DNA of 64,000 nt from Heteroscillospira sp050943935 (GTDB taxonomy: Bacteria > Bacillota > Clostridia > Oscillospirales > Oscillospiraceae), in assembly GCA_050943935.1 (NCBI GenBank), contig JBMNQC010000006.1, positions 1 to 64,000 on the forward strand, given 5' to 3'. Shown here piece after piece: positions 32,597-41,614 of the stretch (the stretch's first letter is position 1; each line of letters opens with the position of its first letter). The position numbers and the translations under genes were made by a program. The notes under the pieces were generated by a model that saw only the letters and a program-made list of their open reading frames with translations, was not told the origin of the DNA and did no database searches.

Positions 32597-35500
32597 CTAT
32601 TTCAATACTACGTTTTCTTCACCGAACATCTCACGCAGCTCGTCCACAAGAGCCGGGTGTATGATACAGCGGGCGGCAAACCGGCGCTTGACGCCGTCTA
32701 TGACACGCACCAGTACCATTTTTTCCTCACCGGGGAACATAATGAGAATTTTTTCCAGCTTTTTGAGCTTGTCCTCCTTGTCCGGCGTAACCTGAAGCCA
32801 GAGCTTGTGCTCCGCGCCATTCTTCTGCTCCGCCGCCGAGTCCGGCACCGGATTTTCCGAGGCGTCTGTGATGGGCCGGAAGGAATCCGCCGTCACCTGC
32901 ACCTCCTCGTCACGGAGGCTTATGCGCCCCCGCACCAGCAGGGCGGCGTTTTCCTTCACATAGCCGCCTCCGTTGTCCAGCGCCCGCTGGAAAGCCACCA
33001 GCTCCACGGAGCCGGTATCGTCCTCAAGGGTGATGTAGCTCATAAGGCTGTTGTTTTTCGTCGTGCGGGTCTTGGCCGCGGCCACCACTCCGGCCAGAAT
33101 GATATTCTGATTATCCCGGAAGCGCTTGCCGCCGGGGTTGTCCGCAAAGTCCTGGAGCAGCGTGCCTATGGGCACGGCGCCGCAGCGTCGCACGCTCTCC
33201 CGGTACTCGTCCATAGGGTGGCCGCTGAGGTAGAGCCCCGTAGTCTCCTTCTCCATGGCCATCAGCTCCCGGCGGTCAAACTCCGGGATATCCGGCAGCT
33301 CCACCCGGGATATGGAGGCCGTCTCCTCCCCGTCGTCAAAGGAAAACAGGTCCAGCTGACCGGCCACGTTCTTTTTGCCGTCGGAGGATATGCCGTCCAG
33401 CACCTTGTCGGCCACCTGCAGCAGCTGGCTGCGGCGGCAGCCCATGCTGTCAAAGGCGCCGGCGCGGATAAGGCTCTCCAGCGCACGCCGGTTCAGCTCA
33501 CGGCCGTAGAGGCGGCGGCAGAACTCATCAAAGGAGGTGTAGCGGCCGTTCAGCGCCCTGTCCTCCATAAGCTCCCGGATAAAGCCCCGGCCTATGCCCT
33601 TTATGGCCACCAGACCGAAGCGCAGGTTATCTCCCGCCACGGTAAAGTCCGCGTCGGATTCGTTCACATCCGGGGGCAGCAGCTTTATGCCGCACTCCCG
33701 GCACTCGCCGATGTACTCGGCCACCTTGTTGGAGTTGTCCAGCACGCTGGTGAGCAGGGCGGCCATGTACTCCCTGGGATAGTGGCACTTCATATAGGCC
33801 GTGCGGTAGCAGACTATGGCATAGCTCACCGCGTGGGCCTTGTTGAAGGCGTAGCTGGCAAAATCCAGTATCTCGTCGTAAATGCTGTTGCCAACATCCT
33901 CGGGTACGCCCCGGGCAACGCAGCCGGGGATATCCCGGGCCGGGTCGCCGTGTATGAAGGCCACCCGCTCGGCGTCTATGACGGCGTGCTTTTTCTTGGA
34001 CATGGCACGGCGTATCATGTCAGCCTGTCCCAGAGAGAAGCCCGCCAGCTTGCGGAATATCTCTATGACCTGCTCCTGGTACACTATGCAGCCGTAGGTT
34101 ATCTCCAGTATGGAGCGCAGCAGCGGATGCTTGTAGCTTATCTTCTCCGGATGCTGCTTGCAGGATATGAAGCGGGGTATGCTGTCCATGGGGCCGGGCC
34201 GGTACAGGGCGATAAGTGCGGTGATATCCTCCACGGAGCGGGGCTTCAGCCCCATGCATACGCCGGTCATACCCGTGCTTTCCAGCTGGAACACGCCGCT
34301 CGTTCTGCCCTGAGTGAGCATGTCGAACACCGCCGGGTCGTCCTCCGGGGCGTTTTCTATGCGGAAATCCGGCTCATTCCGCCGCACAAGCTGCACGGCG
34401 TCCTCCAGCACGGTTAGGTTGCGCAGGCCCAGGAAGTCCATTTTAAGCAGGCCCAGTTCCTCCAGAGTGACCATGGTGTACTGGGTGACCACGGATTCAT
34501 CGTTTTTCGCCAGGGGTACATAGGCGTACACCGGCTTTTCTGTTATTACCACACCCGCGGCATGGGTGGAGGCGTGCCTGGGCATTCCCTCCAGCTTCAT
34601 GGCGGTATCCACCAGGCGGCGGATGTTGTCGTTCTGGTCGTACAGCTCCTTCAGAGGCTTTGAGAGCTTCAGCGCCTCCGCCAGGGTCATATTCAGAGCG
34701 CCGGGGCCGCTGGGCACCTGCTTTGCCGCGGCATCCGTCTCGGCGTAGCTTATATTAAGAGCCCGGCCCACATCCCGTATGGCCTGACGGGCGGCCATGG
34801 TGCCGAAGGTGACTATCTGGGCCACATGGTCGGCTCCGTATTTGCGGGCAACGTAGTCTATTACCTCGCCCCGGCGGTTTACGCAGAAGTCCACGTCTAT
34901 ATCCGGCATACTCACCCGCTCTGGGTTCAGAAAGCGCTCAAAGAAGAGGCTGTATTTGATGGGGTCCACGTCCGTAATGCCCAGGCAGTAGCTGACCACG
35001 CTGCCGGCGGCGCTGCCTCGGCCAGGCCCCACGGGGATTCCGTGGTCTTTGGCATAGCCTATGAAGTCCGAAACTATAAGAAAATAGTCCACAAAGCCCA
35101 TCTTTTGTATCATATCCAGCTCGTATTGCAGCTGTTTTTGCACATCCTCCCGCTCCGGGGAGTAGCGCCGGGCAAGTCCCTCAAGGCACTTTTTGCGCAG
35201 ATACGCATAGCTGTCCGTCTCCCCCTCAGGGAGCTGGAAGCGGGGCAGATGATAGTGGCCGAACTCAAAATCGAAATTGCACATATCCGCTATGCGCCGG
35301 GTGTTCTCTATGGCCTCGGGATAGGCCCCAAGCAGCTCGCGCATCTCGTTCTCGGTCTTGAGATACAGCTCGGAGCCGCCAAAGCGCATACGGTTGGGGT
35401 CGTCCACGGTTTTTCCCATCTGTATGCACATGAGCACATCCTGGTTGTAGGCGTCCTCACGGGTCAGGTAGTGGGCGTCGTTGGTGGCGCAGAGAGGTAT

Positions 35501-36091
35501 GCCAGTCTCACGGTGTATGCGCAGCATACCGGCGGCGGCGCGCTTTTCCTCCTCGAGGCCGTGGTCCTGCACCTCCAGATAGAATCTCCCCTCGCCGAAC
35601 AGGGCGCTGAGCTCCTGTGCCTTGGCCTTTGCGCCCCCGTAGTCCCCGGCATTGAGCATACGGGGTATGGCGCCCGCCACGCAGCCGGAGAGACAGATAA
35701 GTCCCTCGGCGTGCTGGTGCAGCAGGGGCCAGTCTATGCGCGGGCGTATATAAAAGCCCTCTGTGAAGCCCATGGACACCAGATAGCACAGATTTCTGTA
35801 GCCCGTCTCATTCTCGCACAGGAGTATGAGATGGGTGTATTCGTTGTCCACACCGTATTCGCGCCCTGAGCGGTCTCCCGGCGCCACATAGACTTCGCAG
35901 CCTATTATGGGCTTAACACCCGCCTTTTTGGCCGCCTTGTAAAAAGCCACCGCGCCGTACATGACACCATGGTCTGTTATGGCGACGGCTGTCTGCCCCA
36001 TCTCCTGAACACATTCTATAAGACCATCGATGCGGCAGGCCCCGTCCAGCAGGCTATATTCACTGTGAACGTGCAGATGCACAAAAGCCAT
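32597..36091 (-). CDS. dnaE: DNA polymerase III alpha subunit, DnaE type
   Basis: A 1164-residue replicative-type polymerase. Domains in order: PHP (LHVHSEYSLLDG, residue 5 on), palm/catalytic (PDIDVDF, about 390, giving two catalytic Asp, and a third further on), fingers/beta-binding region, tandem helix-hairpin-helix (IKGIGRGFIRELM, about 825) and C-terminal OB fold (NIILAGVVAAAKTRTTKNNS, about 1000). In Firmicutes DnaE works with PolC at the fork. It is on the minus strand downstream of whiA and ahead of the TetR gene. Confidence 0.95.
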   Translation of the reverse strand: MAFVHLHVHSEYSLLDGACRIDGLIECVQEMGQTAVAITDHGVMYGAVAFYKAAKKAGVKPIIGCEVYVAPGDRSGREYGVDNEYTHLILLCENETGYRNLCYLVSMGFTEGFYIRPRIDWPLLHQHAEGLICLSGCVAGAIPRMLNAGDYGGAKAKAQELSALFGEGRFYLEVQDHGLEEEKRAAAGMLRIHRETGIPLCATNDAHYLTREDAYNQDVLMCIQMGKTVDDPNRMRFGGSELYLKTENEMRELLGAYPEAIENTRRIADMCNFDFEFGHYHLPRFQLPEGETDSYAYLRKKCLEGLARRYSPEREDVQKQLQYELDMIQKMGFVDYFLIVSDFIGYAKDHGIPVGPGRGSAAGSVVSYCLGITDVDPIKYSLFFERFLNPERVSMPDIDVDFCVNRRGEVIDYVARKYGADHVAQIVTFGTMAARQAIRDVGRALNISYAETDAAAKQVPSGPGALNMTLAEALKLSKPLKELYDQNDNIRRLVDTAMKLEGMPRHASTHAAGVVITEKPVYAYVPLAKNDESVVTQYTMVTLEELGLLKMDFLGLRNLTVLEDAVQLVRRNEPDFRIENAPEDDPAVFDMLTQGRTSGVFQLESTGMTGVCMGLKPRSVEDITALIALYRPGPMDSIPRFISCKQHPEKISYKHPLLRSILEITYGCIVYQEQVIEIFRKLAGFSLGQADMIRRAMSKKKHAVIDAERVAFIHGDPARDIPGCVARGVPEDVGNSIYDEILDFASYAFNKAHAVSYAIVCYRTAYMKCHYPREYMAALLTSVLDNSNKVAEYIGECRECGIKLLPPDVNESDADFTVAGDNLRFGLVAIKGIGRGFIRELMEDRALNGRYTSFDEFCRRLYGRELNRRALESLIRAGAFDSMGCRRSQLLQVADKVLDGISSDGKKNVAGQLDLFSFDDGEETASISRVELPDIPEFDRRELMAMEKETTGLYLSGHPMDEYRESVRRCGAVPIGTLLQDFADNPGGKRFRDNQNIILAGVVAAAKTRTTKNNSLMSYITLEDDTGSVELVAFQRALDNGGGYVKENAALLVRGRISLRDEEVQVTADSFRPITDASENPVPDSAAEQKNGAEHKLWLQVTPDKEDKLKKLEKILIMFPGEEKMVLVRVIDGVKRRFAARCIIHPALVDELREMFGEENVVLK

Positions 36092-36109
36092 AGCGTACTC
36101 CTTTTAAAA

Positions 36110-37015
36110 TCATTCAGGCAGTTTATCGGCCAGCTCTATGAGCTTTTTCAGCCTGTGGCCAAGGCAGCTCTTGCTCATGGGCGGACTTGAGAGCATGGCG
36201 AGATCGGATATGCTGGCTTCGGGATTGGCTATGCGCAGCAGAGCCGTCTCCTGCAGCTTCTCCGGCAGCTCGTCCAGGCCCATTGCGTGGTCCAGCCTGC
36301 GTATGGCCTCAAGCTGCACCTGAGCGGCGTTCACCACCTTGTCGGCGTTGGCGCTGTCGCAGTTCACACGGCGGTTCACGGCGTTGCGCATGTTTTTTTC
36401 AACCTTTGCCTGCATAAGCTCCATTGCGGCCAGGGGCGCGCCCACGGTGGTAAGGAAATCCTCTATAGCCTCGCTGTGCTTGAAATATATGACAAAATGG
36501 CCGCCCCGGACTATGTCCTTGGGACGGAAGCCCATCTCCAGCAGCACGGAATATGCCTCCCGGGACACATAGGAATGGTCGGTTACTATTTCCAGATGAT
36601 AACACTTTGCCGGATCCATAACGCTGCCTCCAGCCAGAAAGGCGCCCCGCACAAAGGCCGCGCGGCAGCACTCATCCTCCAAAACAGCCAGATTGATATG
36701 GTGCTGGAGGGCAGACTCCGGCGCATAGCCGTAGGCCTCGAAAACAGTACGTATTTCGCCGGCGTCTGTCACGGCAAAGCTGTGCTTGGACGAGTCCCCC
36801 GCCTTCTGCTCGCGCAGCACAAAGCCAAAGGCTTTTTTGAACAGCTTAGGCAGACGGGCGGCGAAGGCCGCATTTCCGGTGATTATCCGTATCTCCCGGG
36901 CGGAGAAGGTATTGCAGTAAAGCAGTATCCCGTAGCACTCCGCCAGGGCGCAGCAGGCCCTCTGAACAGTATTGGCCCGGCACAGCTCGCTTTTCACTTC
37001 TGATGAAAATGACAT
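36110..37015 (-). CDS. whiA: DNA-binding protein WhiA
   Basis: A 301-residue WhiA homologue: N-terminal LAGLIDADG-like fold (RAAFVRGAFLAGGSVMDPAKCYHLE, in part RAAFVRGAFLAGGSVMDP) and C-terminal helix-turn-helix (ANPEASISDLAMLSS ... KSCLGHRLKKLIELAD). It influences cell division in Bacillus and sporulation in actinomycetes. It follows yvcK and rapZ in the usual Firmicutes order and has a 14-base gap to yvcK. Confidence 0.95.
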   Translation of the reverse strand: MSFSSEVKSELCRANTVQRACCALAECYGILLYCNTFSAREIRIITGNAAFAARLPKLFKKAFGFVLREQKAGDSSKHSFAVTDAGEIRTVFEAYGYAPESALQHHINLAVLEDECCRAAFVRGAFLAGGSVMDPAKCYHLEIVTDHSYVSREAYSVLLEMGFRPKDIVRGGHFVIYFKHSEAIEDFLTTVGAPLAAMELMQAKVEKNMRNAVNRRVNCDSANADKVVNAAQVQLEAIRRLDHAMGLDELPEKLQETALLRIANPEASISDLAMLSSPPMSKSCLGHRLKKLIELADKLPE

Positions 37016-37029
37016 GGTTCTCTCCTATG

Positions 37030-38037
37030 TTATCGGTAAATCCTTGTGGGCGACTGCTCCAGATAAATGCGCATTATCTCCCTGGCCAGCATGTGCGGGT
37101 GATGGCGCACATAACCGTTGCGCACATCCGCCACAGGCGCGGTCACAAGCTGCACGCCCAGAGTCTCCACAGCTTCAGTATCAAGCACCGTGGGCTCTGC
37201 GCCCCATAGCCTGTAGCGCTCCAGAACATCGTCCGGAAGGGGCATACTGTTGGCAAGGCACAGGCTGAACAGCTCCCGTCCCGCGTGCTTCTGCAAAGCC
37301 CGGATATGGTCGGCGGCGCTGTAGCCCTCTGTCTCACCGTCCTGAGTCATGACGTTCACCACATATAGCTTCACGGCGTCGGACCGGCAGACTGCCTCCG
37401 CTATGCCGTCGGTGAGCAGATTTGGTATGATGCTTGTGTAGAGGCTGCCCGGCCCAAGTATGATAAGATCGGCCTCGTCTATCGCCCTTATGCTGTCCGG
37501 CAGGGCGGCGGGATGCTCCGGTATCAGGCGCACCCGGCGGATATTTCGGTCGTGCTTGGCCTTGTGGTGAGCTATGTGTGACTCCCCCACCACCTGGGTG
37601 CCGTCGTCGAATTCGGCCATCAGGCTGATATTTTCGTTCGACACCGGCAGCACCCGGCCCGTTATGGCCAGGACCTCGCTCATCTTCATTACGGCCTGGT
37701 CAAAGCTGTCGCTCATGCCGCTCAGGGCGGCCAGAAACAGATTGCCGAAGCTCTGTCCCTTGAGAGAGCCCTGAGTGAAGCGATAGTTCAGCAGGTCAGC
37801 CATGGTGGGTTCGGTGTTGGCCAGCGCCTGCAGGCAGTTGCGTATATCTCCCGGCGGGGGCATATTCAGCTCCGAGCGCAGCACTCCGCTGCCGCCGCCG
37901 TCGTCGGCCACGGTCACTATGGCCGTGAGGTTTTTTGTGTATTTTTTAAGTCCGCGGAGCATGGTGCTGAGGCCGGTACCGCCGCCTATAGCCACGATAG
38001 CCGGCTCCGAAGCCCTGCGATGGCCGATAGTCTCCAT
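37030..38037 (-). CDS. yvcK: YvcK/GlmR gluconeogenesis factor
   Basis: A 335-residue CofD-like protein. The glycine-rich loop AIVAIGGGTGLSTMLRGLK near the start, LTAIVTVADDGGGSGVLR and LGPGSLYTSIIPNLL are the family motifs. YvcK binds UDP-sugars and stimulates cell-wall precursor synthesis. The start is set at 38035-38037, with GGAGG six bases upstream; a longer frame from 38253 lies inside the preceding gene. It continues the rapZ-yvcK-whiA cluster. Confidence 0.93.
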   Translation of the reverse strand: METIGHRRASEPAIVAIGGGTGLSTMLRGLKKYTKNLTAIVTVADDGGGSGVLRSELNMPPPGDIRNCLQALANTEPTMADLLNYRFTQGSLKGQSFGNLFLAALSGMSDSFDQAVMKMSEVLAITGRVLPVSNENISLMAEFDDGTQVVGESHIAHHKAKHDRNIRRVRLIPEHPAALPDSIRAIDEADLIILGPGSLYTSIIPNLLTDGIAEAVCRSDAVKLYVVNVMTQDGETEGYSAADHIRALQKHAGRELFSLCLANSMPLPDDVLERYRLWGAEPTVLDTEAVETLGVQLVTAPVADVRNGYVRHHPHMLAREIMRIYLEQSPTRIYR

Positions 38038-38060
38038 GTCTGTCCTCCGTAAAAACTTTT

Positions 38061-38921
38061 TTACCCCTTGTCTATATCCCGGTTTGTGTTCACGCTGTAG
38101 TAGCCCTGCTCGTTCAGAAAGCGGGTGAGCGCCACGGCTATGGAGACAGAGCGGTGCCGTCCTCCGGTGCAGCCCACGGCCACTGTGAGGTTGTGCTTGC
38201 CCTCCTCTATATAGTGGGGCATTAGATAGCTGAGAAGGTCTGTGAGCAGGCACAGAAACTCCCGGGTGTCCCCGTTGTTGTAGACGAAGTTCTGCACCTC
38301 CTCGGTGAGTCCCGTCTTTTCCCTCAGCTCGGAAACGTAATAGGGGTTGGGCAGGAACCTCACGTCGAACACCAGGTCGGCCTCCAGGGGTATACCGTAT
38401 TTGAAGCCGAAGGACATGACGTTCACATTTATGGCCCGGCTCATGGCATCGCCCACAAAGAGGCTGTAAAGCTCCTTCTGGAGCTGGCCGAGAGTCAGAT
38501 TTGAGGTGTTTATCACATAGTCCGCCCGCTCACGCACAGGGGCCAGCAGCTTCATCTCCTCCCGGACGGCAGTCTCTATACTGCCCGTGTCTCCGGCCAG
38601 GGGATGGCGGCGTCGGGTCTCCTTGTAGCGCTTCACCACGGTCTCCACGTCCGCCTCAACAAAGAGTATCTTATAGTCGCAGCCCAGCTCCCACAGCCCA
38701 TCCAGAGCGGCGAAAAGCTCCTGAAAATTGCGGCTCTCCCGTATATCCGTAACCAGCGCCACACGCTCGAAGCGTCCCCGTGTGGCCATGCACAGCTCGG
38801 CGAATTTGCCTATGAGGGCCACAGGCATATTGTCAACGCAGTAAAAGTCCAGATCTTCCAACACATCCGAGGTGCGGCTCTTGCCCGCCCCGGACAGTCC
38901 GGACACTATCAAAAATTCCAT
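38061..38921 (-). CDS. rapZ: RNase adapter RapZ (YvcJ)
   Basis: A 286-residue nucleotide-binding protein. Walker A (VSGLSGAGKSRTSD, residue 6 on), Walker B-like (LFVEADVETVVKRY) and the C-terminal signature (VAVGCTGGRHRSVSIA). Family members bind nucleotides and influence GlmS levels in some bacteria or competence in Bacillus. Upstream is murB with a 28-base gap, downstream is yvcK. Confidence 0.94.
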   Translation of the reverse strand: MEFLIVSGLSGAGKSRTSDVLEDLDFYCVDNMPVALIGKFAELCMATRGRFERVALVTDIRESRNFQELFAALDGLWELGCDYKILFVEADVETVVKRYKETRRRHPLAGDTGSIETAVREEMKLLAPVRERADYVINTSNLTLGQLQKELYSLFVGDAMSRAINVNVMSFGFKYGIPLEADLVFDVRFLPNPYYVSELREKTGLTEEVQNFVYNNGDTREFLCLLTDLLSYLMPHYIEEGKHNLTVAVGCTGGRHRSVSIAVALTRFLNEQGYYSVNTNRDIDKG

Positions 38922-38949
38922 AAGTTACCTCCTATTAGGTAAAAGGTAT

Positions 38950-39858
38950 TTACTCTATTATCCTCACCTCGGGCTGCAGCTCCACGCCGGTTTTGTCCAG
39001 AACGATCTTCTGTACCCGGGCCATCAGTTCCAGCACGTCGGCGCTGCTTGCGGCGCCCGTGTTCACCACAAATCCCGCGTGCTTTTCGCTCACCTGGGCG
39101 CCGCCCACGGAAAAGCCCTTGAGTCCGCACTCATCTATGAGAGCGGCGGCGTAGCCCACAGCGGGGCGTTTGAAGGTACTGCCCGCAGAGGGCTTATCCA
39201 GAGGCTGGCTGGCACGGCGTTTTTCGGCCAGCTCACGCATGCGGGCGGCTATGGTCTCCGTATTTCCATGTTCCAGGCAAACAACAGCCGAGAGAATCAC
39301 GTCCTCCCTGCCGCAGAAGCGGCTGCAGCGGTAGCCCAGCTCCAGCTCCGAAACGGGCTTTTCACGGATTTCTCCGCTTTCTCCGTCCAGATAGCGCACG
39401 GATTCCAGCACCTGCACCATCTCGCCGCCGTAAGCCCCCGCGTTCATGAACACGGCGCCGCCCACAGAGCCGGGAATGCCGTGGGCAAATTCCAGTCCGG
39501 TCAGCCCCCTGTCCCTGGCATAGCAGGCCAGAGCCGCAAGGGACGCGCCACAGCCCGCCTCCAGCCGTGTATCATCCAGAGCGCGTATGGCGGTAAGCTC
39601 CCCGGCTGGGCGTATAACCAGTCTGCGCGTGCCGCAGTCTGGGAACAGAACATTGGTGCCCTTGCCCAGGACAAAGGGCTTCTCCCCTGCACGGCGCATA
39701 AACGCCAGCAGCTCACACAGCCGCTCCTCGTTTTCCGGCAGCGCCAGCACAGCGGGACCGCCTATGCGGAAGGAGCAGTAGTTTTTCATGGGTTCGTCTG
39801 CAAGCAGCTCCAGCCCCGGCATTTTTTGCCGAAGCTCATTAACCAGCGCTTCAGTCAT
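38950..39858 (-). CDS. murB: UDP-N-acetylenolpyruvoylglucosamine reductase
   Basis: A 302-residue NADPH/FAD reductase that makes UDP-MurNAc for peptidoglycan. FAD-binding motifs FVLGKGTNVLF and EFAHGIPGSVGGAVFMNAGAYG, the catalytic Ser in PSAGSTFKRP and the C-terminal Glu in QPEVRIIE are present. This matches the shorter type II MurB. It sits upstream of rapZ, tying wall synthesis to the yvcK cluster. Confidence 0.96.
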   Translation of the reverse strand: MTEALVNELRQKMPGLELLADEPMKNYCSFRIGGPAVLALPENEERLCELLAFMRRAGEKPFVLGKGTNVLFPDCGTRRLVIRPAGELTAIRALDDTRLEAGCGASLAALACYARDRGLTGLEFAHGIPGSVGGAVFMNAGAYGGEMVQVLESVRYLDGESGEIREKPVSELELGYRCSRFCGREDVILSAVVCLEHGNTETIAARMRELAEKRRASQPLDKPSAGSTFKRPAVGYAAALIDECGLKGFSVGGAQVSEKHAGFVVNTGAASSADVLELMARVQKIVLDKTGVELQPEVRIIE

Positions 39859-39903
39859 ATAAACTCCTTAAATATAATAGTAAGGCCAAAAAGCCTCGCA
39901 GAG

Positions 39904-40071
39904 TTCCGCCGTCGGAACGGCGGAAAGGAATCAAATCATTTTCCACGGCGGCGTGTACGTCGTGGAAAATACTTTTCGCGGAGCGTGCGTCGAATTGACC
40001 GCTTGCGGTCAACCGAAGCGCAGAGCGCAGCGCTATCTCCTCGTTCTAAGCGGCGCAGCCACTTAGAACGA
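39904..40071. repeat. Four consecutive hairpins between hprK and murB
   Basis: Inverted repeats: ttccgccg/cggcggaa (39904-39925), ttttccacg/cgtggaaaa (39939-39969), ttgaccgc/gcggtcaa (39995-40012) and tcgttctaag/cttagaacga (40041-40071). There is no gene in the 219-base gap 39859-40077. Together they may act as terminator or RNA processing site after hprK, or be a mobile intergenic repeat. None has a long T run. Confidence 0.55.
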
Positions 40072-40077
40072 AAGGTA

Positions 40078-41028
40078 TTACATATTGCGGCTTATCCAGC
40101 CGCCGGCGTCCATACCGCTGTCGTGGGCATCCACAAAAATCTGCGCGGCATTATATCCCATCTTTTTCATACGGTTATTCATAGCCGCCGTCTCCAGGAT
40201 AACGGCCAGATTTCTGCCCGGACGTATGGGCACGGTTATGCTGGGCACATCCACACCCAGAATATTGGTTTTCTGGTTTTCCAGGCCCAGACGCTCATAG
40301 GTGCTGTCCTTTTCCCAGGTTTCCAGATTCACCACCAGCTCTATGCGCGAGGAGGTCTTTACGGCGCCCACGCCGTATAGGGTGCGGATGTTTATAAGAC
40401 CTATGCCGCGCAGCTCCATATAGTGACGTATCATCTCCGGCGCCTGACCCACAAGGCGGTTTCGGGCTGTACGCTTTATCTCCACCGCGTCATCGGCTAT
40501 GAGGCGGTGACCGCGCTTTACAAGCTCCAGAGCGGCCTCGCTCTTTCCTATGCCGCTCTCGCCGGTTATGAGCACGCCCTCGCCGTAGATATCCACCAGC
40601 ACGCCGTGGCGGGTCTCCCGGGGAGCCAGATTATAGCGCAGCACCTCTATGGCCACAGCCATGAATTCCGAGGTGTCCAGAGTAGTGACCAGCAGATTTA
40701 CATCATACTTCTCCGCCGCCTGTATGCACTCTGGGTAAATCTCCACCTGATGGCATATCACTACCGCCACGGGCTTGCGCTCCATCAGCTTTTCAAAGCG
40801 CATTAGCCGGTCATCGGAGCGGTAGCCTTTAAGGTAGGCCGCCTCGACACGGCCAAGCACCTGTACGCGCCGATGGTCGAAATAGTCGTAGAATCCGGTG
40901 AGCTGCAGACCGGGGCGGTTTACATCCGCGGTCTCTATAAGAGTACTCTCATATTCGGAGGAGGCGTGCAGCACCTCAAGCTCCAGCTCCTTCACCAGCG
41001 TCGTCAGCTTTACTGTATATTTGTTCAT
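40078..41028 (-). CDS. hprK: HPr kinase/phosphorylase
   Basis: A 316-residue enzyme that phosphorylates HPr at Ser46 and controls carbon catabolite repression. P-loop GESGIGKSEAALELV (about 153), catalytic His/Asp in HRLIADDAVEI, and the family signature MELRGIGLINIRTLYG are present. The start at 41026-41028 follows GAGGTG by 7 bases; its promoter is at 41066-41094. Confidence 0.95.
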   Translation of the reverse strand: MNKYTVKLTTLVKELELEVLHASSEYESTLIETADVNRPGLQLTGFYDYFDHRRVQVLGRVEAAYLKGYRSDDRLMRFEKLMERKPVAVVICHQVEIYPECIQAAEKYDVNLLVTTLDTSEFMAVAIEVLRYNLAPRETRHGVLVDIYGEGVLITGESGIGKSEAALELVKRGHRLIADDAVEIKRTARNRLVGQAPEMIRHYMELRGIGLINIRTLYGVGAVKTSSRIELVVNLETWEKDSTYERLGLENQKTNILGVDVPSITVPIRPGRNLAVILETAAMNNRMKKMGYNAAQIFVDAHDSGMDAGGWISRNM

Positions 41029-41065
41029 ATAAACACCTCGCTTATTTCTTATGTGTTGCACTTAC

Positions 41066-41094
41066 ATTTTAAACAAAATCAGCCCGTTTGGCAA
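41066..41094 (-). promoter_or_regulatory. Predicted hprK promoter
   Basis: On the minus strand TTGCCA (41089-41094), 17-base spacer, TAAAAT (41066-41071), about 38 bases before the start codon. Confidence 0.65.
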
Positions 41095-41162
41095 TGCTTT
41101 GAAAAAAGTTTTGCCCTAAGCATAACTTTGGCGCCCTTTTTTTGCTTTTTTTCAGATTTTAC

Positions 41163-41191
41163 TTGCAATTTAGGTGTTCCTCTGTTATTAT
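41163..41191 (+). promoter_or_regulatory. Predicted rpmB promoter
   Basis: TTGCAA (41163-41168), 17-base spacer, TATTAT (41186-41191), followed 48 bases later by the rpmB start. Confidence 0.62.
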
Positions 41192-41238
41192 AATTAAGCT
41201 GTTTATTAGATTGTTCAAGCAAGGAGGTGCAGCTGAAA

Positions 41239-41424
41239 ATGGCAAAGTGTGATTTTTGCAATAAGGACGTGGCATTCGGTATTCAGGTCAGCCACTCTCA
41301 CAGACGTTCCAATCGTACCTGGAAGCCCAACGTCAAGCGCGTTAAGGCCATAGTAGACGGTAGCCCCAAGCACGTCTATGTGTGCACCAGGTGCCTCCGC
41401 AGCGGTAAGGTTACCCGCGCATAA
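41239..41424 (+). CDS. rpmB: Ribosomal protein bL28
   Basis: A 61-residue bL28 of the zinc-binding type: Cys pairs CDFCNK (residue 4 on) and CTRCLRSG near the C terminus. The conserved SHSHRRSNRTWKPNVKRV core contacts 23S rRNA. The start at 41239 is set by AAGGAGGTG ten bases upstream. It is a single-gene unit with its own promoter and a strong terminator at 41446-41476. Confidence 0.96.
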   Translation: MAKCDFCNKDVAFGIQVSHSHRRSNRTWKPNVKRVKAIVDGSPKHVYVCTRCLRSGKVTRA

Positions 41425-41445
41425 TGGCATCATAATGCAAGAAGC

Positions 41446-41476
41446 AAGCCCGCCGGCTTATCGGCGGGCTTTTTTC
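41446..41476 (+). terminator. rpmB terminator
   Basis: Perfect 10-bp stem aagcccgccg/cggcgggctt (41446-41455 with 41462-41471) followed by TTTTTT. Confidence 0.92.
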
Positions 41477-41509
41477 GTTGCTTTTTCCTTTGTAAACTCC
41501 GTTTTTTGA

Positions 41510-41526
41510 TTTAACCTCCTTTTAAC
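41510..41526 (+). promoter_or_regulatory. Candidate Pho box of pstS
   Basis: Two direct TTTAAC hexamers, 41510-41515 and 41521-41526, spaced 11 bases start to start. This resembles the PhoP-type repeat pattern (TT-A-A-C-A repeats about one turn apart) known from Bacillus. It is about 90 bases upstream of pstS, and a PhoP/PhoR-like pair is encoded downstream. Binding is inferred. Confidence 0.5.
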
Positions 41527-41614
41527 ATTTGCTGTATTTCGCATTTTACATTAAAAATATATCCTGTGAACGTAAGCGATAAGCAATCAAACATTTAAAA
41601 GGAGTAACAAAAAA

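Noticed and set aside
32564..34417. Long plus-strand open frame over dnaE
   Set aside because: Shadow of dnaE on the opposite strand; no start signal or recognisable domain.
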